Positions 10,376-21,700 of a stretch of 64,000 nt of DNA are shown here, piece by piece. This DNA comes from Mrakia gelida (Eukaryota; Basidiomycota; Tremellomycetes; Cystofilobasidiales; Mrakiaceae). Location of the stretch: NCBI GenBank assembly GCA_024345305.1, contig BRON01000007.1, forward strand, positions 124,001-188,000. The letters are read 5' to 3'. Numbering within the stretch: the first letter of the stretch is position 1; each line of letters opens with the position of its first letter. Under the pieces are notes generated by a model, which saw nothing but the letters and a program-made list of their open reading frames with translations, did no database searches and was not told the DNA's origin. The translations under genes were made by a program, and so were the position numbers.

Positions 10376-11226
10376 CCAGGGAGACGTCCGCGGTTCCAGA
10401 CTGATGAACCACAGAGACTTACTCTGCTAAGATCCTAGCGGCAATCACGATCGCGTGAACTTTGGTAGGTCTTGTTGAAAGGGACGACGAGCGGGCAGTC
10501 GCGTCGGGTCGTCTCCGGAACATTCCTTATCTCTTTCTCTCTTCTACAGGTTTTATCTAGTTACATCACATACTAGCTCAGAGTTTTTCTAGTAGGTTCC
10601 ATGAAATCGACCCACAGGTATGTAAGCTCGCGGACCTCGCAGAGAGTTGCTCTTCACTTGTACTGACGAGCATATCTCTGCTGGTAAGTTCTAGTCTCGC
10701 TGCTCTACTTCCTACTCCTCTATGCATTACTTGTACTGAAGAGCTTCTCTCTGCAGCGAGCTACACCCACCTTTTAACATTCTCGAAGGAGAAGGTCGAG
10801 GCGAGAGAGAGGTTGATGGGTGGGGAGTTCTGGGATGAGTCCTCTGAGAGTGAGGTTGTTCTCTTCTGTTCATACTTTCGAGACGGTGAAGGGAAGAGGG
10901 AGGAGGAAATGAAGGGCGGGAAAGAACGCGTCGTTGAAGCGAGTGCGGAGCTGACCTTTCCTTCTCGTCTCGATGGGTTTACAGAGTTCGAATTTACCAT
11001 TTAGGAGTAGTATCTGGATCTTTCTCTGACCCAAAAACAGGTCTTCTGACTCCGGAAACGAGTTCGGTAAGAAGCTCAGGAACAAAAGGGACGCGTCCCG
11101 TTACAATCGCTTCGTCTTCGTTTCGTTATCACGGAACCAATACATTTTAAGTAAGCGTGTATGTAGTCTATCTCGGCGTCAGAGGCGAAACATTAGAGCA
11201 TCTAGGGAGCCATCGGCGAAGCAGCC
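10376..11226. other. No gene supported
   Basis: Mixed sequence between repeat C and the 3' end of the next gene. A 63-codon + ORF at 10813-11004 (acidic) and shorter - ORFs lack splice partners or a recognisable family. Part of it is probably the 3' UTR of the - strand gene ending at 11227. Confidence 0.4.
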
Positions 11227-13632
11227 TCATCCTTCATCGAAGCTCGACTTCAATTCCTTTGTCCGAGAGAGAAGCGACGTGAGTTCTGTCACCACGATCC
11301 AAGCAGCGAGGACGCCGATGTACTTGAAGCTGCTTCTTATTGCACCGTGTCCGTAGATGCGAGTCTGAACCATCCAGTTGGCGTTTGAGGGAAACAGATA
11401 CGAGATCTCAGAGCGGGACTGACGAGGTCGAGTTTGGTCGGGTTCGAAGTGGAAGGAATCGTGCTTTGAAGAGGGAAGGAGTAGAAGGCTTACTTTGTAG
11501 AAAGGGTGTTGGACTTCTATTGAGTAGAGACGAGGGAAGAACGACATCGAGTCAGGTCGAGCGAAAAGAGAGGGACGCGACGCGACGAGGGAGGAAAAAG
11601 CGAAAGGAAGGCTCACCCCTCGTGAGGACGGCAGTTATAACACAGCGGGGGATGAGAGGCATGATAATGAAGGACGTAAGGGTGTCAAAGGTGTTGAGAA
11701 GATGAAGGGGTAACTCCTGCGTCCGAGAGAACGAAACGGAGCAAAGCAACGACGCGTTTGGCTCGAGTCAAGGGGCCGAGCGTCAAGAGCGAGAGCTGAG
11801 CTTACCAGTTGACGGCCCAGAGAGCAAAAACCTGCTTGACTCCCAAGGTATGTTCCGAGACGAGCAAGATCCATGAAAGCGAGATGATGCCGCAGAGGAT
11901 CGTCCAGGCGAACTTGAGAGGGTAGCGGAATTTGAGGAGGCTGCGTAAGGAGACTCCGCGGCAGAAGTTCAGACCGACCATGAATCCGTTGAGTCCTAAG
12001 ATCTGTGTAGTAAACAAGACGAAGGGAAGGGGGGAAACGAAGAGTCAGTCGTGCCGCGACTGCCTTGAGTGTACAGACTTGACGGATTTCACCGTTTCGA
12101 CGCGTTGGAACGCATGGCATAGGATTACGAACGGCGCATACGGTTAGAGATATCATATGTGCTGTGGAACCAACCACTGAAAGGAGCTGAACGAGCTGTG
12201 AGCAGACCGAGGTTTAGACGTGGTTTTATTTCGTCATTTTCTCATCTACTTTCTCTCCTCCCTTTGTCTTCAACTGCCAATCTGGCTTTTTTGAAGGCGG
12301 ACAGAGAAGTAGGGATGGAGGAAGGAGAGGAAAAGAAAGAGGGGAGGGGGAAGAGGGAGAGAGGGACCGGAAATCACAACGCTCGATTGGAGGTGAGCTG
12401 CTCAGTTCTCAAAGCTGATCGAAAAAGAGAGAAGGGCGAGTTCGAGTGAATTTCCTGCTGAAGGCTGCTTGTAGATCTCACAGGAAGACGTGGTGAGGTC
12501 CGTTCAGATAGGTTTCTGTTGGATGTATAGAATCTGGGGATATGGAGAGAGGACGAATCCAGTCTGAACGAACGAATAGCGTCGAAAAGCTCAAAATGGC
12601 GAAGAGGGCGGGCTGTTTCCCTGGCTGTGGGGTTGCATACTTCGATGTAGTTCGAGAGAGAGTATGAAATCTACGAAACGCATGTCGATACAGCGACCGG
12701 AGCGCTCAGGATGAGCCTAGCGATATTGGAATGTATAGATCTCTTCAAGCACTCACTTCAGCCGAAACCCTCGCTTTGTAGATTCTCACTCGGACTTGGG
12801 GGGTTGCGGCGAAAACGGCGTCGGAAGTACGCGCCGAACTATCCATCGCAAGAGGGAGAAACTCTCACGAGAAGATCTTCACGAATGAAAGAGGGAGAGT
12901 GAAAACGAACCAAAGTGCTCCGAAGGCGCTGAAAGTGCACACTCAAGTCGTTTCTGCCGCTCGTATACACATCGATAGAACTGAATCGTCACTCTCAGAT
13001 GCTCTGTCTTGAGGGACTCGCAATGATCCCAGTTCTCCTCTTCGCGGCGTCGCTCGTATGGACTCTGGCAGCGAAGGTGGAGTGGAGATGGAGTGGGTGG
13101 ATTCCTGCTGGCATGGCAAGAAGGAGGAAGACTCACGCTGAACGAGCGAGCTCCAGGCTGGATTTCCTGTTCGATTGGAGCCAACGAGCACTCGTAAGTT
13201 GTGACGCTGGTCTTGGGTTTGATGTAGTTTCCACGAGCCGCGGCGAGAATCCTGGGACAGAGGAAAGACGAAGAGGTGAGCAAGACGAAGGGAGGTCAAA
13301 GGAGGGAAAGGAGAAGCTCACCCTGTGAAGGCCTTCTTGTTGACTCTCCTCCTTCATTGACATGAGTATACAGGTGAACCCTGTAGAAGTGAGCGGCCGG
13401 TGAGAAGACGGCGACAGCGAGAGCGGGGAGGAAGTCCGAGCTGTGGGAGGGGTAGTCGGCGATGGTGATCCCATGGTTGATTGAAGGCGGAGGAGATGAC
13501 GAGGGGTGCGAGGTGAGGGGTGACTCCGTCGAAGTAGAGAAGACGCTCCTCCGTTGTAACCTTTGGTCTGTCAGAAGGCGAAGAGGGTATGGATTCAGCA
13601 TTGAGCTCTTTGAAGAGCTGGAAGCAAGCCAC
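11227..13632 (-). CDS. Probable multi-pass membrane protein, unknown family
   Basis: The - strand shows a chain of exons with good splice sites. The ATG at 13632 opens MACFQLFKELNAESIPSSPS. An exon near 13428-13327 contains SDFLPALAVAVFSPAAHFYR, and one near 13250-13135 contains GNYIKPKTSVTTYECSLAP. The exon at about 12006-11810 has ILGLNGFMVGLNFCRG and the hydrophobic run AWTILCGIISLSWILLVSEH. A following exon holds LTSFIIMPLIPRCVITAVLT. The last exon ends with FKYIGVLAAWIVVTELTSLL then KSSFDEG and a stop at 11227. At least four hydrophobic segments point to an integral membrane protein, possibly a 7-TM type. The region 13130-12180 contains further exons I could not fix, so the total length is uncertain. 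The family is not recognised. Confidence 0.5.
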
Positions 13633-13742
13633 TCGCCGACTTCGATCGGGACCTCATCTACGCCGTTTAAGACGGAACGAGACCCACCAAGCAGACAAGA
13701 CGCTCGGCACCTGGTAATTAACCTTTCCTTCAGACTAGCTAT

Positions 13743-14726
13743 GTGATAAATGGAGCACGCGGCGTCGTCTCAGTCTGGTCGATGCCTCCTGCAACCAACC
13801 TTCCTCCTCGTCGTCCGATACCTTCATTCAAAATCGCTCCTTCCGAGCTTACAGCTCTTCCTCGTTCCTCTCTAAACTCGACCTCACTGCCGCTTCGGCC
13901 TCCGACGCAATCAGCTTCGCCGCTTTTGACACAGCTGGAGGAGGAGCCTCGTACAGCGGTCAAGGCCTGTCGTCCTGGGGAATGGTTCCAACAGGTGGTC
14001 TCCTTGCCGAGATCGGAGGAGATCTCAATTGGGAAGACATGATGGATCCCTGGACACGAGTGGTCGACGACGAGTGGCAAGCAGGCTCGGTCTCAGCCTG
14101 GCTCGCAGGCGAGGTCGCTCGAGGAGCAGCAGGAAGATCGCACGGCCTCCCTCCTCAAGCAGCAGCCGTTCTTCAGCAATACTTTCCCCCTCTCCCAGCA
14201 CCAGTCACTCCTCAAGCATCGAATTCACCTCCTCCCCTTTCCTCACCTCTCCTCCTTTTTGGACGCAACACCCTCCTGTTCTTCTTCCAATCCAACCCCC
14301 TCCTCCCACTCTACCGCTTACTCCTCAGGCTCGTCGTCGTCATCCTCCAACACAGCCGGCGACCCCGCTTCCTCTCTTCAAGTCTACTCCTCCTCTCTCC
14401 GATCCTTCGCTCAAGCGATCCTCTCCGCCCTCCCCCAAATCTCCATCAAACCACCTCAACTCCCTCCCCTCGCCGGCGCCTGCAAGTTCAACCTCAGCCG
14501 TGCCTTCCCTACCCCTCAGGTTCAGTCCCAAGCTCCTCAGCAGACCGAAGGACCGAATCCCTTCTCGCTGATGGGTTCCAGCCTCGCAGCTCCTTTGACA
14601 ATCATCGAACGACGAGTGGCGACGAAGGAGAGCAACGCGTTGATGGCGATTGTGCTGAGTGGGGCTGCTGAGGTGAAGAAGGAGCTGGAGCAGGAGGCCG
14701 AGGAGGAGGAGACGAAGAAGAAGTAG
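13743..14726 (+). CDS. Hypothetical protein, Ser/Pro-rich with acidic end
   Basis: Not recognised. Two clean coding segments in host codon style lie here. The first (about 13780-14200) contains FLSKLDLTAASASDAISFAA and GGLLAEIGGDLNWEDMMDPW, then AWLAGEVARGAAGRSHGLPP. The second (about 14330-14726) contains YSSSLRSFAQAILSALPQIS and ATKESNALMAIVLSGAAEVK, then a Glu/Lys-rich end EEEETKKK and a TAG at 14724-14726. The two segments are in different frames, so an intron near 14200-14330 is required; its exact ends are not settled. The start is uncertain: the first segment has no good in-frame ATG, and 13743 is only the left edge of the likely coding stretch. Confidence 0.5.
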
Positions 14727-15079
14727 AGGCTTATGGGGCTGAGTGGATCACGCTCGAGGCGAAGGGGATGCAAACGAAGAGGGGGAGGGAGGAGGGCGAC
14801 GCGACGACGGTTGGTGGTTTGATCTCGCTCGGGCCTTTCTAGGTTAAGTTTCTCTCTCTGTTGTCGGGCTTTCATTCTATAGGTTGTAAACTCTGCTATT
14901 GGGCCCTCAGATCGTTTGCGTTTTCGTTTTCGTTTTCGTTTTCGTTCTCGTCGTTTCTTTTATGCTTCCGGTTTCGTTCCGGATTCTCGTCTCTTCCCTC
15001 GTCTTCGTTTTGGGCGTTTCGACTTTGATTTGATCTCTTACTGTATTGCGCTTTTTGTCGACGCCTCATGTTCACCTTG
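14727..15079 (+). other. Intergenic, with (TTTTCG)n microsatellite
   Basis: This is probably the 3' UTR of the preceding gene. At about 14926-14955 a hexamer tract repeats TTTTCG four to five times and then degrades to TTCTCG and related units. No gene is visible. Confidence 0.5.
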
Positions 15080-15690
15080 TTTTCTTTTATTTATCTATTC
15101 CTTTCCAATCCACAGCGAAAATGAGAAACGACAGGCTGTCTTTTCTGCTGACCTTCGGTTCACCTTCCCACTTTTTCGAACCGAGTTTTGGACGAAGAGG
15201 ATCTAGTTCTCGAGCATCTGCTGATTGGCGGCAGATATCTAAAAAAAAAGGACGAGTCAGCAAGGTCCACGACTGGCAAGGCTGGAGAAGTCGATACTAA
15301 ACATCACACTCACTCTTCCGAACCCAGATTTCTTACTGAGGATGAGAAACGACAGGCTGTCGTTTTCTCTCCCGTTCACATCTCAGCTCGGACCCTCATC
15401 ACAAAGAAGCCAGGCATTGCTTTGGAGCAAATCGCAAAGTTGAACACAAAAATATTGCTGCGGGGCGTTGGGCGGTGTTGAAATTGAGCGTTACCAAGGA
15501 GGGCGAGGGAACCAGGGTAGAGCGACGCGACGACAGAAGTCAGGTATTGGTGAAATATAAAGATAAGGTATGACTCAAAGTTGATTCGAGCTGCGGCTTG
15601 TAAAGTAGAAGCGACGCGAGCGTTTTCGAAGCAATCGAAGGGAAGTTAGACAAAAGGACTGTAAAAGGTGAGCGTTAGCAAGATAAGGGC
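15080..15690 (+). repeat. Dispersed repeat C, copy 2, with two palindromes
   Basis: Second copy of the repeat at 9785-10375. The palindrome occurs at 15123-15140 and in its fullest form at 15344-15364, where GAGAAACGACAG is mirrored by CTGTCGTTTTCTC across a 1-nt centre. It also carries an A9 tract near 15241 and the shared block CGAGTCAGCAAGGTCCA. Confidence 0.65.
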
Positions 15691-15777
15691 TATGAACCAG
15701 ATACAAAGGAGAACTAGCCAACGGAAAGGACAGGTATAGTAGCGGTAAAAGGAAGTCAGAAGATTAACAAGATGACG

Positions 15778-16255
15778 GCAGGCGATGGGTGACCTCCTCC
15801 TCCTGCTGCTCCTGGACCGGAAGGGATGTTGGGATCTGGCTTGGTTTAGGGCTCGTATTTGTCCTGCACTGAATCCAACTCTTCAGGCATCGCAGTCGAC
15901 GGGGGAAAAGAGAGAGAGAGAGGGAGAGGGAGAAGAGAGCTGAGATGGGTCAACGTTGGGGGAGAGAGGCAGGAGCGAGCTCTGCCGGACCTGGATCTTT
16001 TGGGGGGAGAATCGGAGGCCGATGTCTGTTCTCGTTTTGATTTTGAAGATGACTTGGGAGAGAGAACGTTTCGTCTTGAGAAAAACGAGCTCGAACTTAA
16101 TTCAGGACAAGAAGCCATGGTGAATCGTCGGAGGCCCCCGGCAAGCAAGTCGACGCGGCGCTCCCTGCCTCGCTCCCCTTCTTCCTCTCCTTGCTCCTAA
16201 ACTTCCAGTTCTTCTGTGTAAGTGGGATAAGTAGGAGGGAGCAGATGAGACAAGC
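15778..16255 (-). repeat. Dispersed repeat B, copy 2, with eroded ORF
   Basis: Second copy of the 7531-8010 repeat. On the - strand the ORF at 16148-15846 contains MASCPELSSSSFFSRR and ends at a stop after SVQDKYEP. The aligned part of copy 1 begins MASSPEMSSSSFFS, so the reading frame is partly preserved in both. The copies differ by several small indels, consistent with neutral decay of an old coding sequence. The remainder to 16599 shows no gene. Confidence 0.55.
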
Positions 16256-16599
16256 CTCACTAGCCCGTTAGAGATGTTATGAGACTCTGCTACCAGCTTT
16301 TTATACCTGCCTTTGGGGCTGCGAATGCCTCATGATAGTTGAGCTCGTCTCGACCGTGATTCGTGGAGGTGATGAGGAAGATCTCGAGGGAGGTTAGCCA
16401 TCTACCTCCTCGACATGATGGACCCCTCTCCTCCCCTCACCTCAAAAGAAGAACTCTAAATCGAGGAAGCTCACGCCTTGTCGCTTCTGCCTCGAACTGG
16501 TCGTTCTCTTCATCGTGACAGTCCTATCGGTCATCGTCTATACTTCGGGCAGCCTCGCACTCACTGAACTACGGAAGGCGAGGTTCCCTCATCTTGCTC

Positions 16600-16805
16600 A
16601 GGTCTTACGTAGCAGCTTAGTAACGCGTCGCGTTCAGTCCCCTTGTCAGTAACCCTCCTTAGTAACTAACTGCTCTGTGAGCTACCTTCCGATCACGTGA
16701 CCATTTCCATAGTATATAAACCTTTCGAGTAGCTAGCTTTCTACAACAAGCTTTGAACCACATCCTACAAGACTTTCCTAAGCTCAAGTGGACGACCCAA
16801 ACAAC
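16600..16805 (+). repeat. Dispersed repeat A, copy 2 (LTR/promoter-like)
   Basis: Second copy of the 6786-6990 repeat, with AGTATATAAACC near 16711 as the TATA-like element. Here the repeat is followed by a different sequence and by the next + gene about 430 bp downstream, so it might act as a promoter for that gene. This is inference. Confidence 0.6.
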
Positions 16806-17234
16806 GAGAGGAGCACCTTGCGAGATCATTTATGGACGAGAGAAGGATGGTGGAGTGGTAGAGAAGTTTAATCTCATTGCGACGATATACAATAGGGTGA
16901 TGGTTGGGAATGAGACGGAGGTGGTGGTGGATGGGCTAAAGATGGGGGAGGATGAAGGGTGGGTGGTGGGTTCAAAGGGGGAGAAGGAGAAGCTCGTTTG
17001 GGGACCTTGGGAAAGGATTTTTTCAGAGGTTGTGTTCGAAGAATTGACTCTGAGGTCGATGGGTGTCAGAGCGGTGGCGAAGGTAGTTATACCTGATCGA
17101 ATCATGTGAGTTCGAGAAGGAACAAAGCGAGGGAGGGAAGGAAGAAAGGTAAAAAGAAGCTGACCTCGCACCTCTCTCGTTCCTTCGTTTCTCTCGCTTT
17201 CCCCCCAACCCTCTCCTCCTCTTCTTCGACCTCG

Positions 17235-18400
17235 ATGTCTACGCCTTATACCTCTCATCCTCCTCTCAGTCCATCTCTCCGAAACTCGACTCGAAGCGTC
17301 AGCCTCATAGCCTCCTCTAACATCATCCCCTCCTCGCTCAACCCTCCAGATCATCTCATCCCCATCGACTCCTCTTACTACCTCGTCATCGACTCTACCG
17401 ACCATAAAAACTACCCTTCTCCATGGCCTTCCATCGGAAACACCGTCGAAGCTCAAAAACTCGTCGACCAACCGACGTCGTGGAAGAATCAATTCCGAGC
17501 GTACCATACGAACCAAGTCATGCTTCGAGAGGTCGTTTTTTTGGGTGAAGGAGAAAGCTGCTGGGGAGGAGGGTGCCTGAGAACTTTCTCTCGAGGGATG
17601 CGACCGAGGTGGTGAAGGAGGAGAAGGGAGAGAAAGGGAAGGTTCATGCTGTCACTACGAGGTCAGTCGCGTTCGAGTCTCTCTTCTTTCTTCTCTCGAT
17701 CCTAACTAGGCGTGCTTTCTTTCAGCTCGATGGTCACGATGGTTCAGGATACGTCCGTCTACTCGCTCGTCGCGTTCCGAAACAGATGGAGACTATGGGA
17801 GACTTTCAGGTCAGTTCCCCTTCGCGCCTCTCCCGCTCGAATCTCTTCTCGCACTTTCTTACTGACCCTGGATCTTTCTTCGCTCCATGTGGGAACTTCA
17901 GAAAATATGCAACGGATTCGTCACCGGCCAGCTCGTCGATATCACCCGGCCGATTCTGAACTGTCAAGAGCTTTCGAGCTTCCCTGGACACGGACCCTTT
18001 CAGGCTCTTTTCGAGATGGGGACCAAGGAGGACGCGGCTCAAGCCCACTCTCGTCGTCGTCGTCGCTCAACATCAAACTCCCTCGTCCGCTTCCCTCAAC
18101 GCCGAGACCCTCCTTCCCTCGCCAACCGTCATCTCCTCCGCTACCATCGGTGCCGTCAAGTCCTCCCACACCATCGAAACCGTTGCTCGAACTGTCGAAC
18201 CTACTCTTCCCGCCGTCTCAGCAACCAAAGTCGAACAAGTCGCCGCCTCGTCGGTCGATCAAGTTTCCGCTCAAGTCCAGAAGGAGGAGGCTCAAAAGAA
18301 GGATTCAAAGGTCTCCAAGGGCACTGGAAAGTGGGTCGGAAAGATGAAGGCGATGGCAAAGGGGAAGGGGAAGGTCGCGAAGACGAGTGTCGTCGTTTGA
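17235..18400 (+). CDS. Unresolved gene; 3' part paralogous to the gene at 28576-30045
   Basis: The ATG at 17235 opens MSTPYTSHPPLSPSLRNSTR and a host-style ORF runs to about 17530 (SSYYLVIDSTDHKNYPSPWP, TSWKNQFRAYHTNQVM). Later exons near 17600-17661 (EVVKEEKGEKGKVHAVTT) and 17727-17811 (MVTMVQDTSVYSLVAFRNRW) are joined by a normal intron. The final block, about 18035-18400, reads TLVVVVAQHQTPSSASLNAE... to KMKAMAKGKGKVAKTSVVV and a TGA. It is about 85 percent identical in nucleotides to the last exon of the - strand gene at 28576-30045. I could not connect the frame at 17811-17960 with this block. Either an exon is missed, or the 3' block is a truncated duplicate and the upstream gene stops at 17959. 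Function unknown. Confidence 0.45.
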
Positions 18401-18717
18401 CTTTCAGGCTTCGTTATCTTTTGGGTTCTTTCTGTCTTCATTTTGATCATCTCTACTCTACTTTAATGTCTTTTGGGATACACTTACCTCTCTCCTCGAA
18501 AGCTTCTGCAGAGCGGGGACGAGAACAAGCGAGCGCGAAATCGACGTCGACGCGCGTCCTTTCTCGTTCTTCTCCAATTCGAGTGCAAGAAACGAGAAGG
18601 GCATATCATGAAAGAAGGAGGGGTATCACAGCGTAACGAGCGCGCAAGCGCCCCTGGAGATGGGAAACAAAACAAAGCAAAACAGAGATGAAAAAGAAAC
18701 GAAACGCGCCTGCCCGC
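18401..18717. other. Convergent 3' intergenic region
   Basis: 3' ends of the + gene ending at 18400 and of dynactin (-) ending at 18718 meet here. No coding signal. Confidence 0.5.
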
Positions 18718-21700
18718 TCACCACCTCCTCCTCTCCTCCTCCATCCTAGCCCTGGCCGCTCTCTCCTTCAACCCCTTCACCAGACCCTCCAACCTCTCCC
18801 TTTCCCTCCTCCTCTCCTCCAAGATCGCCTCAGGTCGCTTACTCCTCCTCATCCACTTCCCAGCTCCTGCTCCTCCCTCAACGCCAGCAACCTTGGGTCC
18901 GAGCCCACTGAGATCCACAACCATCGGCGACGCAGAGAACTTTGAGACTTCCCGATAGAGAAGCTTAGCCTCTGTTCGAACGGCGTGGAGGGATGAGGAT
19001 GGACGAGGTGGGGTGATGGGAGGGGAGTCGTCGTCGTCCGATGGGAGAGAGGAGGCTGAGGAGGATGGGGAGAGGGAGGGCAGGGCTGGGGCGGGAGAGT
19101 AGTAGATTGGAGGAAGGGAGTTGAGGGAGGAGAGAAGGTCCTGGGATTTGAGGAAAGAGTTTTCTTGTCGAAGGTAGCGGAGACCTCCTCGGAGTGCTTC
19201 AATCTGGAGGAGAGAGGGAGGGAACGAGGGTCAGCCACGAACGGACTGTGAAGGAGAGAAAGAGAGCGACGCGACCAACCTGTTCGAGAAGGTACTGAGT
19301 CTCGAAGCTTCCCTCGGTAGCGACGAGATCTCCAGCAGTAGGAGCAGTGGCTCCAGGACCATCGGCTGTAAGGGAGGGAAGCAGCAAAGGCGCATCAGGT
19401 CTCGAGTTCGGACGCGACGAGGAGAAACGCGGGCGAGGGGAAGGACTCACGAAGCTTCTCGTTCGTCGGCACGCTCAACTTGAGCTTCTGATTCTCAGCA
19501 GCAGCCTCGTCGAGCTCGGTTTGAAGTTGTTCCATAGCCTCGGTGTAGGCCTTCTCCTGTCTTCGAGCCTTGACGAGATCGGCTTCGAGCTCGGTGACGG
19601 TGTCTCCCTGCAAATCACGAACGAGAGTCGGTCAGCTTTGAGGAGGAGAGACGCGATGGGATGGATCGAGACGAACCTGTTGTTTCGCAGCCTCCATCCT
19701 TCGTTCGAGCATCTGGATCTTGACAGTCGATTCTTGAGTGATTTGATCCTGAAGAAACGAGACGAGAAGGGATCAGATCCTTGTCTTCGCGTTGAGGGAC
19801 GGTCGAGCGAAAGGAAACGCGACTTACCCTCTTCTTGATCTCGCGAACCAGATCTCGAACTTCCTCGGAAAGCTTGACGACTTTCCTCTCGGCCTCGACG
19901 TTGACGAGAGCACTAGCGTTGATCTGCTCGACTCGAGTCGTCCAAGGCGCAACTCCAGCGACTGCGACGATCGCAAAAGAACCAGCACGGCGAGTCAGTT
20001 TGGCTCTCGGGACGCTCAAAGGGATGCGGCACTTACCCTTCAACACATTCTCCTGCTCCATCATCGTCGGCAGAATCACAGCAGCCTCCTGGCCGAGTCT
20101 CGCAACGAATCCAGCGACGACGTCCCAAGGAGCGAGATCCGTTCCTTTCCTCGCGTCCGAGGTGATCTCTTGGAGGAAACCGATGATGGTGTCGAGTTGG
20201 AGAGGTTCCTTGGAGGTGCGAACTTGGGTGACGTAGCCTCCGATCCGTTGAGCGAGCTGATTTGGTGAAGGGAAGAGGGAGGAGAAAGGGAAGGTTAGTT
20301 TGGGCTCGACGCGAAGGGATTGAAGTGTTCGAGACAGGACGAGACGAGGACGAACCTGGATAGCGAAGTCCACAGCATTCGAGACGTTGTTGACCAGAGA
20401 AGCGAGAGCGGGGAGGAGAGCAGGTCGAAGAGCCGAGGAGGACCGAACGAGATCCTCGACGCGTCGAACGAGTTTCCTGTTCGTTGGATGGAACGCGATC
20501 AGAGTCAGTTCGAGCATTCGTCTCTCTCGCATCGACGAGAAGGTGAGATAGACTCACTTAGAAGCAAGCTTAACAGACTTGACGAGATCGAGGATGTGCT
20601 GGATAGGAGCGTAGATGGCCTCGTCCAAACTCGTCGAGCCGAGGTCGACGAAGATCTCTGTTCGGATCGAACAAGAGTCGCACGGCGAAACCGATGTCAG
20701 CGAACGTGAAGGTAGTAGAAAAGAGATAAAGAGGTAGACGAACCAGGATCCTGAGAAGCCGTAACGATAACATGCTTCGCAAACCCCACAGCAGCAGCGA
20801 AGTTGTCGAGATCGTAATCGAACCCAAGCACCTGGTCGAGCTCCTTCTCTCCCAGGTCGATGTCGGTTTGACCGAAGTAGGCCTCCGCGAGATGCTCGAA
20901 CTGGGCCATGAACCTACGGAAGTAAGCACGAGGAAGAAGTCAGGATCCGAACGAACGAAGGAACAAACGAACGAACGGAAAAGGAGAACGCGCGTCGCCG
21001 AAGAGAAGGGAAGGGAACACACTTGTGCAGATCCTCGTAACAATCGCTCTCCTTGAACTCGTCCTTCCTGAGCAGCTCAATGTACCCATCGATCCTCTTC
21101 TCGACTCCGGCGAGCTCGTGGTAGACTCCTCCGGTCTTGAGGTAGGCTTCGACGGGGCAGCGTTTGAGGAAGGCGGCGAAGCGTCGGTTGAAGAGGGAGA
21201 AGTGGGAGAGCTTGCCTCGCATCTGTGGAACGAGCGATAAGACAAGAGGAGGTCAGCAAATGAAGGAGAAGAGGGAAGAAGGAGTGAGAGGAGAGACTGA
21301 GGGAAGAGAGGGGAGGGAACGACGAACCTCGCAAACTCCAACGAGCGTATCCGACGCACCAGCGTACAAACTCTCGGGAAGCGAGTTGGTCTGACCGATG
21401 ATGTTGTTCATGAGGGCAGTCTTGTAGGCCAGTCGATCGAAGAAGAGCAAGCAGTTGGTGGAGTCGGCGTCGTTCTCGAAGTAGGCTTGAGGGAGGTAGG
21501 TCTGTTTGAGCGAGGAGACGAAGCGTGCCGACAAAGTCAGGTCGAGCTATCACGCTCGAACGAAGGAAGCCGAGGCCGTGGAGGCAAACGAACCTGAACG
21601 ATAGCGAGGTGCTCCATCGCCTGAGTAGCCTCGAGCTTCCTGAGTTCCAGATCGATCGTCTTGGCTTGAGCCTTGGTCGCCGACGACTGAAGTTTGAGGT

